A stretch of DNA of 53,334 nt. Source: Acephala macrosclerotiorum (Eukaryota > Ascomycota > Leotiomycetes > Helotiales > Mollisiaceae). A program made the translations under genes and the position numbers. The stretch is taken from contig MU119536.1 in the NCBI GenBank assembly GCA_014904845.1, positions 1 through 53,334 on the forward strand, given 5' to 3'. Below, piece after piece: positions 10,954 through 22,572 of this stretch. The notes beneath the pieces are model-generated. The model ran no database searches. It had not been told where the DNA came from and saw only the letters and a program-made list of their open reading frames with translations. Each line of letters opens with the position of its first letter. The stretch's first letter is position 1.

Positions 10954-12773
10954 ATGCCGGCTGTTCGGAGGGCGCGCACGACTGCCAATCGAATTCGAGA
11001 TCCCACGACAGGTCGGTTCAAACCTATTCAACAGGCTTGCATGGGCAATTCTCGGGAGCATCGCCGAACCTTGCTGCAGATGGTCTGCTGATTTCGAGGG
11101 ACCAAAACGATGACGACGAAAATGGAATTGGCCAGGAAATTGATTGGGAAGAGAAATGTCATGTCATTTACGAGAAATATGTATGTCCACAAAAGCTTAA
11201 TCTTTAATAGATAGTAACCAGTGGGATAGAAGGCAACGTTCCACCAACGAAAGACTTTCGAGGCACAAAAGCGCCAATTGGACAGAGACAAGAAACGATT
11301 GAATCGAATCATCGAATCGAAAAATACCGAGATCAGCGGCCTTGGGGAGATCGAGAACAACCGTGACGAGCTTGCCGCAGAGCTGGGGCATGCGCAGGGT
11401 CAGAACGCTGAGCTTGAGGAGAAGAACGACACTCTGACTGTAAAGTTGGAAAATGTACAACAGAAAATGTACCAGCTCGAGGAACAAAACGGAGATCTCG
11501 AAGACCGAATTGAAAGCCTCGGAGGGGGAAAATACGACCTCGAAAACCGACTCGAAAAACTTGAGGAAGGAGAGGAATCGAAGGTTAAGCTCCTGGCGTG
11601 GCCAGAAGAGTTTCAACGCGGCGTGAACTTGAAGACGACCTGGCCAAGAAGGCATCGCTCGGGGTACACAAAAGTAAAGGTCCTCCTAGTTAGCTGGGAG
11701 TCCGATGATCTCAACGTTATCGACGAAGTTGGAACACTTCGTGATGTTTTCAAGGATTACTATCATTTCGAGACATCGAGATATTCCATTCCAGACAACC
11801 AGTCCACTAGAGCCCTCCAGGCCCAGGTGCATCAGTTCATTGGGGACAATTCTTCAGAGACTCTTCTTATCTTTTACTATAGTGGCCATGGTGGGATTGG
11901 AGATTTCAGACGCGATCTGCTATGGTCACCGTAAGTGGGACTTTTTTTTTTTTTTACGGTTTGGCTGCGCGCTGAAATTTTTCGCATTTTGTTTGATGGA
12001 ACTGCACATGAAGCTGACCCATTCTCAGAACCAGTAGATACGGCGGTCCTGCGATTCCGGCATGTGCCATTCAAACTCTTTTTGAAGACTCTGCCTCAGA
12101 CTCGCTACTCATCTACGACGCTTGCGAGTCCGCAGATACAGCAGTGATACCTGCAGGAGACCACCCACGCGGCATCACTGAACTTATCTCAGCTTGCGGT
12201 TACCAGACCACTGCACCTGGCCCTGGCGTAGACTCTCTGGCATTCACATTGGCGGAGGAGTTACACGATGCTGCCATTGCAGGCCACCCATTTTCTGTCT
12301 CACAACTCTTTAGCAAAATTTTGTTGCGCCTCAGAAATTCTTCCGAGCAAGGCAGCAAGACGACCCCTGTACACACTGAGCTTACTTCCGATCCAGGAGG
12401 GCGACGGATAATGCTGCAACCTCTCCAAAAGAGCCCCTCAGAATCTCGACGAGACGATGGAGCTGAGACCCCGCATCGTGCCCTGTTTCTCAAATTTCAA
12501 AATTGCACGCGCATAAACCCCAAGAAATGGCGAGAATGGCTATTGCAAGCCCCGCCAGGGGTGCTCGAAATATGCTTCCATCAACCCACCAAGAAGAGAG
12601 AGAACGACCGATATGGTTATGGCTGCCTCGAGTCAGATGAAGGCTACCAGTCGAGGAATGACTCATCTCCGCATGTCAATGCAGGCATCAAGCAAGACCT
12701 AAAGACCGAGGATGACGGGCCTAAAGTCAAGCATGAGCCGATAGTTAAGATGGAAGATCTCTATAATTCTTGA
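10954..12773 (+). CDS. Coiled-coil/caspase-like protein, tandem copy 2 (catalytic domain intact)
   Basis: Begins with a basic N-terminus carrying RIRDPTTGRFK, also found in copy 1. Then comes EIDWEEK, an intron at 11181-11229, a long Glu/Lys coiled coil (11250-11570), and a caspase-like domain: VKVLLVSWESDD, YYSGHGG (His at 11887-11889), an intron at 11931-12034, then IYDACESADT (Cys at 12123-12125) and a C-terminal subdomain ending GGRRIML. The His/Cys pair is intact. The tail has three SUMO-type psi-K-x-E motifs in a row (LKTE, VKHE, VKME). Between the start and EIDWEEK the frame changes; a 68-nt intron at 11012-11079 would fix it, but its donor (GTCGGT) is weak, so this may be an indel. 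Likely a caspase-like peptidase. Targets and role in cell death are inference only. Confidence 0.75.
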
Positions 12774-12891
12774 TCTCGCCAAAGCCAAGGCCCACCCTGC
12801 GAAAGAGGGTTCGAGATCCTGATAACATCATTGAAACTGTCTCACTTGTCTGAAAGACAGAGCCGCCGAATTGATCGGCCTTTATTTGCCA

Positions 12892-13432
12892 CCAAATCTC
12901 AGGACATCCCGCCATGCACTGAACACGGTCTTCGCCCTCGCCGAGATCTTGTTCCCTGGAATGGCACCACCGCCATGGATATAGGCTCCACGAATCACTA
13001 CTTCTCGAGATTCAGATGCTCCAACATCTGAACTGGCGTGCTGTGCGCGTCAACATTGCTAACGACTATTCCAGCCAACTCCCAGTTCCAATGCTCATCC
13101 TCGTATCATACACAAGCATTGTCTACATCACGAACACGACCGAAGGCTTCTATGCCCACAGCTTCAGAGATCCCTCGAGCTTTGCCTACGCTGCGATGGC
13201 AGATCATATCCTCGGTATTGGAGCAGGTATTTTCGGATTGTTGTCAGATACACGACTGTGCTGCGTGTCTGGATCACCGAGGTTCGTCAAGAATCTGGCG
13301 ATGTACGTGAGATTGAGGGAATGCGGGCAGCAGCGGGCAGGATGATAGAAACAGACTTGGGACAGCAAAAAGCAAGACGATTCAAGTCGGTCATGTGGAG
13401 GATATCGAGATGCCTTTGAACCTTGCTTCAAG
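12892..13432 (+). pseudogene. Remnant of a multi-span membrane protein
   Basis: Readable pieces lie in two or three frames: HALNTVFALAEILFPG and APPPW (12910-12976); then, after a likely intron ending at 13074 (TTGCTAACGACTATTCCAG has a good branch point), LPVPMLILVSYTSIVYI, TEGFYAHSF and HILGIGAGIFGLL; then, in a further frame, VRYTTVLRVWITEVRQ and VEDIEMPL near the end. The pattern recalls an uncharacterised ascomycete membrane family. A frame break near 13240 and the lack of a clear start make it a pseudogene or a badly split gene. No function can be given. Confidence 0.4.
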
Positions 13433-13594
13433 TGGACGGTGAACGCATGACAACAACATGCCTAAATATCTCATTTCATCATATATACTGTCAACTTCTC
13501 GGACATTATTATGCTTTTGGATTTTATGCATCCCATATATACAATCGTGGCCACTTTTTTTCTAAGATCTTCATTCATTAACGTCACCCCATTA

Positions 13595-14994
13595 TTAGAA
13601 GATGTCCAAGGGAAAGCTCTGAGCGATCTTCTGATACCCCATCACATTCGGATGCAACCAATCTCCACCCTGCAATGCAGTCTAAATCTAATACGGAAAG
13701 CTCTCATTCCGAATGACCGCGTCAAAATCAATCACTTCATCGAACACCCCGCTGTTTCTTATGAAGGAATTCACCCTCTGCCTCGTGGCTTCCCTTTCCG
13801 GGTTACTATACACCTGTGCCGTAACATTATATCCCGGTGCAGAAAACGGCGTGATGGTTGCAGCAAACATCGGAATCCCAAACGTATGCACCCGTTCTAC
13901 CATCTGGATGTAAGATTACGCTGCGATGATGCGATCCCCGACACTCTTCTAAGTGACTGTGTCAGTTGCTGCTGTGCCGATGTCGTTCACGCCTTCAAAA
14001 ATCATGGCGTATCCGATACCAGATTGCGCCAGGACGTCACGATCGATTCTGCCGAGTGTGTTGGGTCCGAGACCGTCGTACAGGATGCGGTTTCCGCCTG
14101 CGGCTCGGTTGAGGACTGCGATGTCGCTTGTGCTTTGGTTCTTTTGCATGCGGGCGAGAATTAGATCTGGCCAGCTATTTCGTTCATTAGGCTTGGTTCA
14201 TTTCTCCTTTGCAGGAAATGCTCACCGATCATTCTCATCAGCACACTTCCTCTTCCGTCCGTGATACTGTCTCCTACAATCACGAATCCACTCGCATCCC
14301 TCTCCCGCACCACCTCTACCGCGCTCAGGAAGTACCAATGCCGCACACTCGCGGTCGTCGAGTCCGTGATGTTCGTCTTGCTGACCTGATTGCCCATACT
14401 CATCCAGCTCGTCGTCCTACTCCCAGGATGTCTCGTTATCGCATTCGTGGCACTCAATTGCGCTTACTCAAGATAGATCGAGACCGCGAGATTCGACTGA
14501 GGAGCAACGGACATCGGGATGGGGTCAGAGACAATGACGGCGCCGTTGGGAATGGTGTAATTCTTCGACCCAGAAAACGTTACAGTATGCAGTGTCGAGG
14601 GCTGAATTGCAGCAACGCCAGCTGAGCCATCGAATGGCAAGGCGACCGTCACGGCTGTGATGGGGAGGTCGGTGAGTCCGAATGCGTTTGAGATGCGGAT
14701 TCGAATTGGGGAGCCACTGAGGGACATGTGCAGCGTTTGACGGATCGTGGAGTTCACGAAGACGGCGCCTGTTTGGTTCTGCTTTTCGTCAGAGGGGGGC
14801 GTGGGATAGATGGGGAAACAACGAACGTATGGTGCGGGAGGTAGATTCGCAGGCTCAGTGAGCTGCGGCATTGATGTCCAGGCGTCGACCCAGTGGGCTT
14901 CATGCTGCCATGAATATCCTCCTAAGACTCCATTACACAAACTCAATAATCCTGTCGCTGCGAGAACGACACTTCCTCGTCCAAGAGCAATCAT
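13595..14994 (-). pseudogene. SGNH/GDSL-type esterase with five premature stops
   Basis: From the ATG at 14994 the protein opens with a signal-like hydrophobic stretch, then HWVDAWTSMPQ. Esterase blocks follow in order: HPGSRTTSWMS; block I GDSITDGRGS (catalytic Ser); ENDRWPDLILARMQ across an intron (14175-14225); block III GVNDIG; HTFGIPMFAATITPFS; and block V GGDWLHPNVMGYQKIA (Asp/His), ending at 13595. In-frame stops interrupt it at 14464-14466 (TAA), 13949-13951 (TAG), 13916-13918 (TAA), 13688-13690 (TAG) and 13682-13684 (TAG), and there is one frame break near 14240. All catalytic blocks survive. Several stops could be CAA/CAG turned to TAA/TAG. The family hydrolyses esters outside the cell; this copy should be dead. 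Confidence 0.85.
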
Positions 14995-15781
14995 TTTGAA
15001 GTCTCAAAAGTTGACGAAAGCCAAGACGAGAGAAGGTGGTAGGAGCCACCCACTCGGGTTGGGACCCGAATGATATATGAACACATGACCCCGCAAACCC
15101 CATCGATAGACAAATTAATTCCAAGCTCTCGGAAGATAGATTGAGGTGGAGAGGAAGAAATTTTGCCCGGAAGGTTATACGCTAAATTTGGATGCAGGCA
15201 CAGAAAGTCAATTGAGATGCTAGATTCTAGGCTTTTGTTTGCTAGTTCCTTTCGTCCGCTTGAGTTTGCTGTTCTTTGGTTGTCCTTGTAGTTCAAGAGT
15301 CTTAGTTCTTAGTGGGTACAGTGATCTATTGAAGGATTGCTTTAGCTCAACGTTTTCTATCGGCAACTTGATTGATGTTCTAGAGTTCGAGCACTCGTCG
15401 AATCACACGAGTAACAGACGACGACGCAGCGGAGCCTCGAGCTATCATGCGTCGTGGAAAAAGTATTTATCCAGGCACGTTATATGGTGGGGTAATAAGC
15501 TTCTCGGCTCACGGCGAGAGATACCGAGCCCCTTCGGGTATGGTTGGCGGGCCCCTGAATTCAGGCTGATTTCGGGGCAGTCGTTGGCTGATCTTTGCTA
15601 CTTCGAACTCTTTGTTGTGTTAGATCTCACTACTTTATTTATTTCTTCTGTCATTATGCTCTGATTCTCACTTTTCGGTGTTTGTGTTCGTGGAAGCAAA
15701 ATGATTTATTGGTCACGTGAAACATTTGGTTTTCAACATACCTATCGCCAGAGGCAGGTTTTCTATTGATCAGGAGGACTA
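14995..15781. other. Intergenic region without a recognised gene
   Basis: About 790 bases between the start of the SGNH pseudogene and the 3' end of the Clr5 gene. It should hold the old promoter of the esterase. I see no gene, RNA or clear repeat. Confidence 0.3.
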
Positions 15782-17890
15782 TCATCCATGCCTCAAGTTC
15801 GAGGGAAACAATTCCGAGTAGTTCAGACTCAGTTCAGAAAATAAGCTCTCCGTATACGTAATACCATACCCAGAACTTGCGTAGTCTCCAAATTCGCTCT
15901 TTTCTCCCGTTCCACCAGTATAGACACTTGCTGACTCGGTTGTAGCATCATCCGAGGAATTGTTCTTTGCTTTTGAGCCATCTTTACTCCAGTATTTGAG
16001 CGCGTCGTTGATTTGATCAAGCTGTTGCGCTATTGACGGCGGCAAAGCCTCGGGAGACAAGTTCAAAAATTGTTGCCATCGACCTTGAAATTTGTCTTTC
16101 GAGATCAAACTTCGCTTGCGTCTTTTGCTACTTTCAGAAATGCCCCAAAGGTTTATCTGGATTGCCCTTGAAATACTAGCAGCGGCATCAGACAGGCGCC
16201 CGTCTTGGAAGTAGATATCAAAGAGATCCAAGTACAGGAGAACCCACGACTCGTCGTGGCCTTCATCTTCACCCTCTAACCTTATAGTATCGGCAAGGTC
16301 ATTGCCCCATCCCCACAGGTCCTTTAAAAAGGAGCTTCGTGCTAGGCACGAAATCAAGTATACAGGGCGCTCACGCAGTCTCCTGTACACGTTCCGACCG
16401 TCTTCCAGAATCTTGACTCGAGGAAACAAAGATGTTAGGTATTTGTTAGCGTTTGGGTATTTTCCAAACGATATGGCTCGAAAGATCTTTTCGGCATACT
16501 CATGGCATGTATTGCGATGTGCCGGAGTTTTCCACTGTACGAATATCTCACAAAGAGATAATAGGAGCTGGTGGGCTGCATGTGCGTGCATGAATTTGCA
16601 TGACAATGCTTTGGTAAGCTCGAGGCGAAATCTCCATCTTTTGGATCGTGGAAAAGCTTGTATGAACCATTCGGCGATGTCCTGAGACTCTTGAGTCCAA
16701 TTCAAGGACTCGTACTTTAAAACCCCTCTCCAGATTTCCCACAGACGATGGGTGTATGATCGTTCGTCCGAACTGCGCACCCATAATTGTGGGTAGGTGT
16801 TTGTCAATTTGAACTCTTCCCGAAAGACATCTTTTACTTGCTTCTTTTCCATTCCTCGGCCATTAAGAAGACTTGAAAGATTATAAAGGCAGTCACTCCA
16901 CACCATAGTGCTCAGCTGTTCTTGGGGAAAGTAAATGGATTCAAACAGAGCCCTGATGTAATACCGGATCGCGTCGCTCGGTCGTTCAGAAGTCTTCAAT
17001 CGACGGGCCCAGTCAATCGAAGGCAATGGCCGGGGGCTTTCAGATCGCTTTTGACCAAGCACTTCCATCTTCTGTATTTCAGGGCGTGTTTTTCTCAGCT
17101 CGATTCCTAGAACTTCGGCGAATCGTGTCTTTCTACTGTCCACGGTCTTAGGCTTCTGGTGTAGTAACTTGGAGGGATCAATACATGCTGGTGGAGTTTG
17201 GGCAAGAGACTCGGATTCCAGGGAAACTGCCTGACTTGTATCGACATCCATCACATCATCATCGAATTCTTCATACTCGGTCACACTTGGCGAGTGGTAG
17301 GTGACATTTGGAGGGGTTTCTACAACAAAATTGTAAGCGAGAGTCGCTCAAAGGACTTGGGAAACTGTGAACTTACCTATAACCTGTGCTTTGATCTCCG
17401 CTTCACCGTCTATCTTCCTTTTCTTGAATGACTCAAACTTCTCACAGGGAACTACCAGGCCCCCTCTGAGGAATACTGTTTCCTTTCCTTCTTCTCGCTT
17501 TCTTTTCTCGGCTATCTCGACCATGATACCGAGCTCTTTGGCCGGAATGTTCTTCTCGAAGTTCCATTCCTTCAGTTTCATTTTCCACTTTCTCTCGCTA
17601 CCCCCAGTCGTCAGAGAATGTTGAATTGCAACCAATCGAACAAGGCTGTCCTACCTCGCAGTGAAGTGATGTACCGACTCGATATATTGCATGGCCGACT
17701 TTAGAGTCTTGTCGCGATCCAAATACATCCTTCGAATGTCGTCTTTATACATATCCCATTTCTGATTGTTGCGATCCAGCGTTGAAACCTTGGAACTATT
17801 TCCAGAGCCGATCAGGGTTGCATCAGACGCTGCGACAGAGGACGAGCCACGCTCCGAGGTTGGTAACGATACCGTTGAAAGGTGCTCCAT
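15782..17890 (-). CDS. Clr5-domain protein A
   Basis: Three exons on the minus strand (17655-17890, 17377-17597, 15782-17319) join in frame to 664 residues. The N-terminal Clr5 domain (about residues 43-95) shows WDMYKDDIRRMYLDRDKTL before the first intron and RKWKMKLKEWNFEKN after it. A basic stretch (FESFKKRKID) follows, then TPPNVTY, an acidic linker and a long helical region likely to form TPR-like repeats. The C-terminus has GYGITYTESLFSE. The Clr5 domain is named after an S. pombe silencing factor, but most fungal members are uncharacterised; a nuclear role is inference. It shares gene structure and both end boxes with Clr5-B at 20101, on the opposite strand. It looks intact. Confidence 0.85.
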
Positions 17891-18913
17891 CTTCACGGCG
17901 CATCAATTGTTCGCTTGACGTGAAGTACATGAGCATCAATCGTGGCAGAGCCGAAGAGGGATTGACGACCTTATATGAAGACAGAAGCACGAGGCTGGCC
18001 TTCAATCCTGGGAAGATCTGATGCTCCTATACGGGTTCGAAGCGAACCACTTACAGCTTCAAATAAAAGTGCAAAACGCCACATCTGGTTGGGCTGCACC
18101 ACAGGGCGTCCACACTTTTCCGGGAACCAATAGCCATCCAAGAAAAGGTGCATTTCCTGTTGTGCATCATGCATGCAGTGGGCTGAGAGCTGCAAAGTGA
18201 TGTGCTTTCGTGGGGCTTTCTTCATAAAAGGGCAACTTGGTAACCCCAGGAAATGCCCATCTGATGTTGCTGACTCATTTGGGGTTCGATGGCACAAGTC
18301 TGCAATGGCGCAATGCGAGCCAGCATTTGAAAATCAACTCTTGCCACGCTCTTGCTGAAGATTATCGGATTTTTTGAAAGTTATCTACTCCCCCGTCAAG
18401 CATTTAATTGTAGAGAGTCTCGTTAAAGATCCTATTGACCCCGCACAATGAGATTAAATATCTATAACCAGGAGTCGAAGTGCATCATAGGAGTTACAGG
18501 ATGAGAAATGAGAAATACTGACTGAGCACAGAGTCTGGAGACGGTATACGAACATGCAAGATTTGCGACTTTTTGAAAAGTATTTCGCTTTATAACCTCG
18601 AACTTGAGGGGAAAATCTCGCATACATATTCCAGGCGTATCGTTACAGATCAAGTGTAGAATCCTTCTTCGAGATTTCGTCTTCCATCGTTACCGCACTA
18701 GATTCATCAGCATTAGATGGAGAAATTCTGAGCCTCGAGACTTGAGAGGGAAAGATGATATGGCAAGATCACATACACTTGATTCCGGGGTTTGCGCAAG
18801 CGTAAACTGATCGCAATGTCCCATTCTCGAGTCCCAGCGACAATAATACCTAGACCCCCAGGATTAGTACATACATTTACAGAACTTGAGGAGGGCGGGA
18901 AAGTTGATGTGTA
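17891..18913. other. Region between Clr5-A and the Cys-rich pseudogene
   Basis: About 1 kb of ordinary composition holding the likely promoter of Clr5-A. Short open frames on both strands show no family signature. I see nothing else. Confidence 0.3.
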
Positions 18914-19162
18914 CTATTGGCTATCAACCTTTACCCATTTGACGTGGGCTGGAGCAGGTTTACATCCTAGATTTTCACAGCCACAGGGATTGTCGTTGCC
19001 ACAGGTGGACACAACATTTCAGTTGTCTTCTGAGATGATCTAACGCCAATTCCCACCGCCGGGGAAGCTCCAGAATGCGAAGTTGAAATCTGGACAGAGA
19101 TAATCTGTTTGAAGAGAGCACTTGGTGAGGGCCAACAGGAGGAAGAGAATTCCAACGTGCAT
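18914..19162 (-). pseudogene. Small secreted Cys-rich protein with two in-frame stops
   Basis: From the ATG at 19162 the frame reads a clean signal peptide (MHVGILFLLLALTKCSLQ), then YLCPDFNFAFWSFPGGGNW, and after two stops continues to a Cys-rich end with CGNDNPCGCENLGCKPAP and a natural stop at 18914. The stops are a TAG at codon 41 and a TGA at codon 48, with only six codons between them. The sense of the frame on both sides shows that this was one protein of about 82 residues. It resembles small secreted fungal proteins of unknown or effector-like role. The stops could be C-to-T changes (CAG to TAG, CGA to TGA), or the second may replace a Cys. Confidence 0.6.
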
Positions 19163-20100
19163 GATGTTGGATAGTTGATAGTTAAAGGGGTATGAAGTTC
19201 TTTTTGTCTGTTGGTGTAAAGGAATAAAGGGAGTTATAGAGAGTTGGCAGATATCGGGGAAGATATACTCAGTTGTTACCAGCTAATGACTGGACATAAA
19301 GGTTCTTCTTAAGAGTGACCATAGCAAGACGGTGCAAACACAGGATTAGTCACATGACAATAGCCTTGCCAGACATGGCCTGAGGGTCTGTAGTGACTTC
19401 AGGACCCACGTCCACGAGCTCGAGAAGTGGGCTCTCGCAATCGATTGAGTAGGAAGAAACCCCCGCACTAAAGCAGTCTATCTTCCTACCACACAAACGC
19501 TAACCTTCATAGTTGGAGAATAACTGCAATGCGTTTTCCGTTCTTAGAAGTGAGACTGCATCGATAAAAGGCCGAGTCATGAATTGATGTTCACATCCTG
19601 TGATGACTTGACGGAAGTTCAATTCAACGCTAACCCTGCAAAGCTTGAATTAGACACAGATTTTCAAGACCTCCTCTTCAAGGCAACACGATCCCTCCTT
19701 TTTGGTCCAAGGCGTTGAAACCCAGAGATAAATCTTGTCGTGGCCTTGAAGAGTTTCACGTGATAGCCAGGTGTCCATGCAGGTCTCAGCTGCCTGCAAG
19801 CTTGTGGCTTTTTGCACTTTTCTGTGGCTTCTCATTCGGTGTGAATTGTGAACCGACCACGCTGTAGCGCAATGTGGGCGATTTGCACTTTCAGCGAAGT
19901 TGTGAGTGGTCCGCTTACGATATCTGCCCAGACCCTCCAACATCAAACCCTCCAGCTTCGTTCATCTTTGGGTACATAAATCTTCTGCAATCTCTCGCCT
20001 TCCTTCAAAGGTAAACTGACTTCTCTCGTGTCTCGTACATCTTATCTACATTCTTCGACCGAGTTCAGCAGTGGTGTACAAGACCAAGCTTTCATCGATC
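19163..20100. other. Region upstream of Clr5-B
   Basis: About 940 bases. The last ~120 are a likely 5' leader, pyrimidine-rich before the ATG at 20101. No gene or RNA is recognised. Confidence 0.3.
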
Positions 20101-22237
20101 ATGCCTCTGCCTGCCGTCCGAGTTCCGAGAGTTTCTTCAGACCACGCAGCAGCGCCAGCTTCCCTGGAAGTGAAACTTTCTACCAAAGCTCGCAATAATC
20201 TGGAATGGGACACCTGCAAAGACGAGATTGAACGTATTTATGTTCGTCAGCACAAGACACTCCCGCAGACGATGCAAGAAATCGAACGACGATTTGGATT
20301 CAAGAAAAGGTACGTACCTATTGCAGTGCCACTCCTTCAGCGAAAAATACCTTGAAAACTTGATTTGACAAGAACTATAGCCTACGCAGCTGGAAAAGCA
20401 AGATGAAAGATTGGGGCTTCGACAAGAACATGACGTCCGACATGCAATTCATGATCGCCAAGGCAACGAAAAGACAACGTGAAGGCAAAGACACCGAATT
20501 TAGTCGGGATGGCTTGCAAGTTCCGCAAGAGACACTAAGAAATTTCAAGAGAAAGAAGATTGGCAGTGCTACGGAGGCGGTTTTGCCGGCAATGGGTAAG
20601 TTATCTCATGATAATTCGACGCGATTTCACGTAGCCTGCTAATGAAGGCAGCAACACCTCCAAACATTACTTACGCAACGCCAAGTCCTATTTCCCAGCC
20701 CGGAGATGTACCAACCACCCCAAAATCACCTTTGCCTTCATATCTGGATATCGAAAACAGTTTGGACGTAGATAAGGAACCAGAAAACCAAGACGATATT
20801 GCTGAAATTTCTACATCTACTGACATTCAACCGAATCCGGACACGGGATTGAATTCACTTCTCAAGCCTGATCAACCACCACTGGGCGTCGCATCCAAGC
20901 CTCTTCATCTTTCTACTTGGGGCATACGTGCTGCCTTATCCATGGAGACTCTATTCAAATCTTTACATAAGTCGAATACACCCCTCAACGGTGAAGCCTT
21001 TGACCATCACATGGCGAATGTCTACCTTTTTATTTCCTCCAAGACCTCCGACGAAGAAAACATCAGCGCACTGTTTCAAGAGAGATTTCGGTGTTTTGTC
21101 CTTGCTGATGAGTGGGAAACATTGGACAAAGGTTCCCCAAGACCTGCAATGATCGAAGAAAAATTAGAGATTGCTTTGAAAGGATTTTTCGGAGGTAATT
21201 CATACTCGAGGCTCGACCCCTCTCAAACTGTCAGCAGGAGATTAGTCAAATCGTTTGAGGATTCTTCTCAAGGTATCAAGTACTGGAAGGCTCACTTAAT
21301 CTGTGCTAAAATCCTTTCTGGGAGGATTTATGGAGAGGAAGCAATCGACGAATTGATGGAGTCTATCTACGAGCTATTAGTGCTACGGAAGCCCGATCCT
21401 AGAACCGAGCTAATGGAAATACTGCACGAACTCAAGAGATCGGGGTTTTGGGGCATGAAAGTCTTTCCAGAGACAATTCAGCGAGAAATATCAGACATCA
21501 ACATCTTCGAGTGGAAGTTTGAGGCTAATACAACCTTACTATATCTCGCCTCTGCCTTGGCATGTTGCCGCTTACACGAAAACCCACATGTGACTGCAGA
21601 GAAGCTGGTAAGATTCATACGACCGCACCTAGAAGTGCTGTAGTTTGAGCACTGGCAAGCAGATTGGGTCGTGGTACTTTTGCGACTCTTCGAGTTTTAT
21701 CGCCAAAACGACGGTTTGTTGCAGGCTATATCTTTGGCGTCGAAGGCCTACGTAACAACGCGACCTCTTTTGTCACTCTATAGAAGAGAAGAAATGCACC
21801 TTTGGACTTGTATGCACCCCCCGAAACGTGTTTCAAAGGAGTACCAAGAACATGCTTCAATGGAGTACTGGGAACGTGCTTCACTTTATTCCTTGAAACC
21901 TGCCTGGATGAAAGTCACAATTACTCCTGATCTCAAACAAAAATATCCACAAACAGCGGCTCAGATCGAAGAGACGCACCGCCACTTGGGATTGAGTGAT
22001 CAAGAGGATGAGGCGATAGTACCGGAGATACCTGAAACAGATACCGCTATCGAGGGTTGGGACGATGTCATGATATATGAGGAGGAAACCAATATCTCTG
22101 GAAGTGATCTTCAAGATCAACGTAGGACAGGAAATGGCATCACATACCCTGAGAGCATGATATCTGGCAGGACTGGAATGACAGGGCTGACGGGATTGAG
22201 CTGGGATCTGACAGGACTGTTTCCTTCTACTAGATAG
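20101..22237 (+). CDS. Clr5-domain protein B with an in-frame stop
   Basis: Exons 20101-20309, 20381-20595 and 20652-22237 join in frame to 669 codons, with one TAG at 21641-21643 (codon 472). The Clr5 domain runs across the first intron (EWDTCKDEIERIYVRQHKTL, then WKSKMKDWGFDKN). FKRKKIG, TPPNITY, a long helical region and a C-terminal GNGITYPES box followed by a short Thr/Gly/Leu repeat match paralogue A in order. Introns sit at the same places as in A. The sense after the TAG (FEHWQADW...) is clearly coding, so it is a recent nonsense change (CAG to TAG fits), readthrough, or a sequence error. Without readthrough the product loses its last ~200 residues. Confidence 0.8.
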
Positions 22238-22572
22238 AACTTTCATCATAGCTTCAACACCAATTCCATGTTTGACTACCTCTCAAGCAATGAGCCACGT
22301 GACACCCCACGCAGCTACCATCAGCTCAAGAAATCATCCTAAAGAGCCAAACAAGCATGAAAGAACACAAAACAAACCATCTCATCATTGGTATATACTC
22401 CTAAAAGAGTTTTAAACATCCCCCCTTCCCCCCTGACAAACATTCGCAGAATACGAAGTCGGAAATTGAAGCAAGAACACCCCTCTATTCCATCCAAATA
22501 CTCCTAACTCTATTCTTCGCTCCACAACCCTTCATCTTCTGATCTCTGCTTCCTCACTTTCTCACCCAACTC
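22238..22572. other. Convergent 3' intergenic region
   Basis: 335 bases between the 3' ends of Clr5-B and the secreted protein gene. It should hold both terminators. No clear structure is seen. Confidence 0.3.

Noticed and set aside
11028..11655. Minus-strand frames (110 and 152 residues) opposite caspase-like copy 2
   Set aside because: Mirror of the coiled-coil coding region; Leu/Phe-rich as expected from reversed Glu/Lys codons.
14464..14466. Reading the first esterase stop (GAGTAAGC) as an intron donor
   Set aside because: The HPGSRTTSW block right after it is conserved in the family and would be removed by any acceptor of normal distance.
15239..15664. 141-residue + strand frame in the Clr5-A/esterase gap
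   Set aside because: No domain, start context or splice signals; composition is not coding-like.
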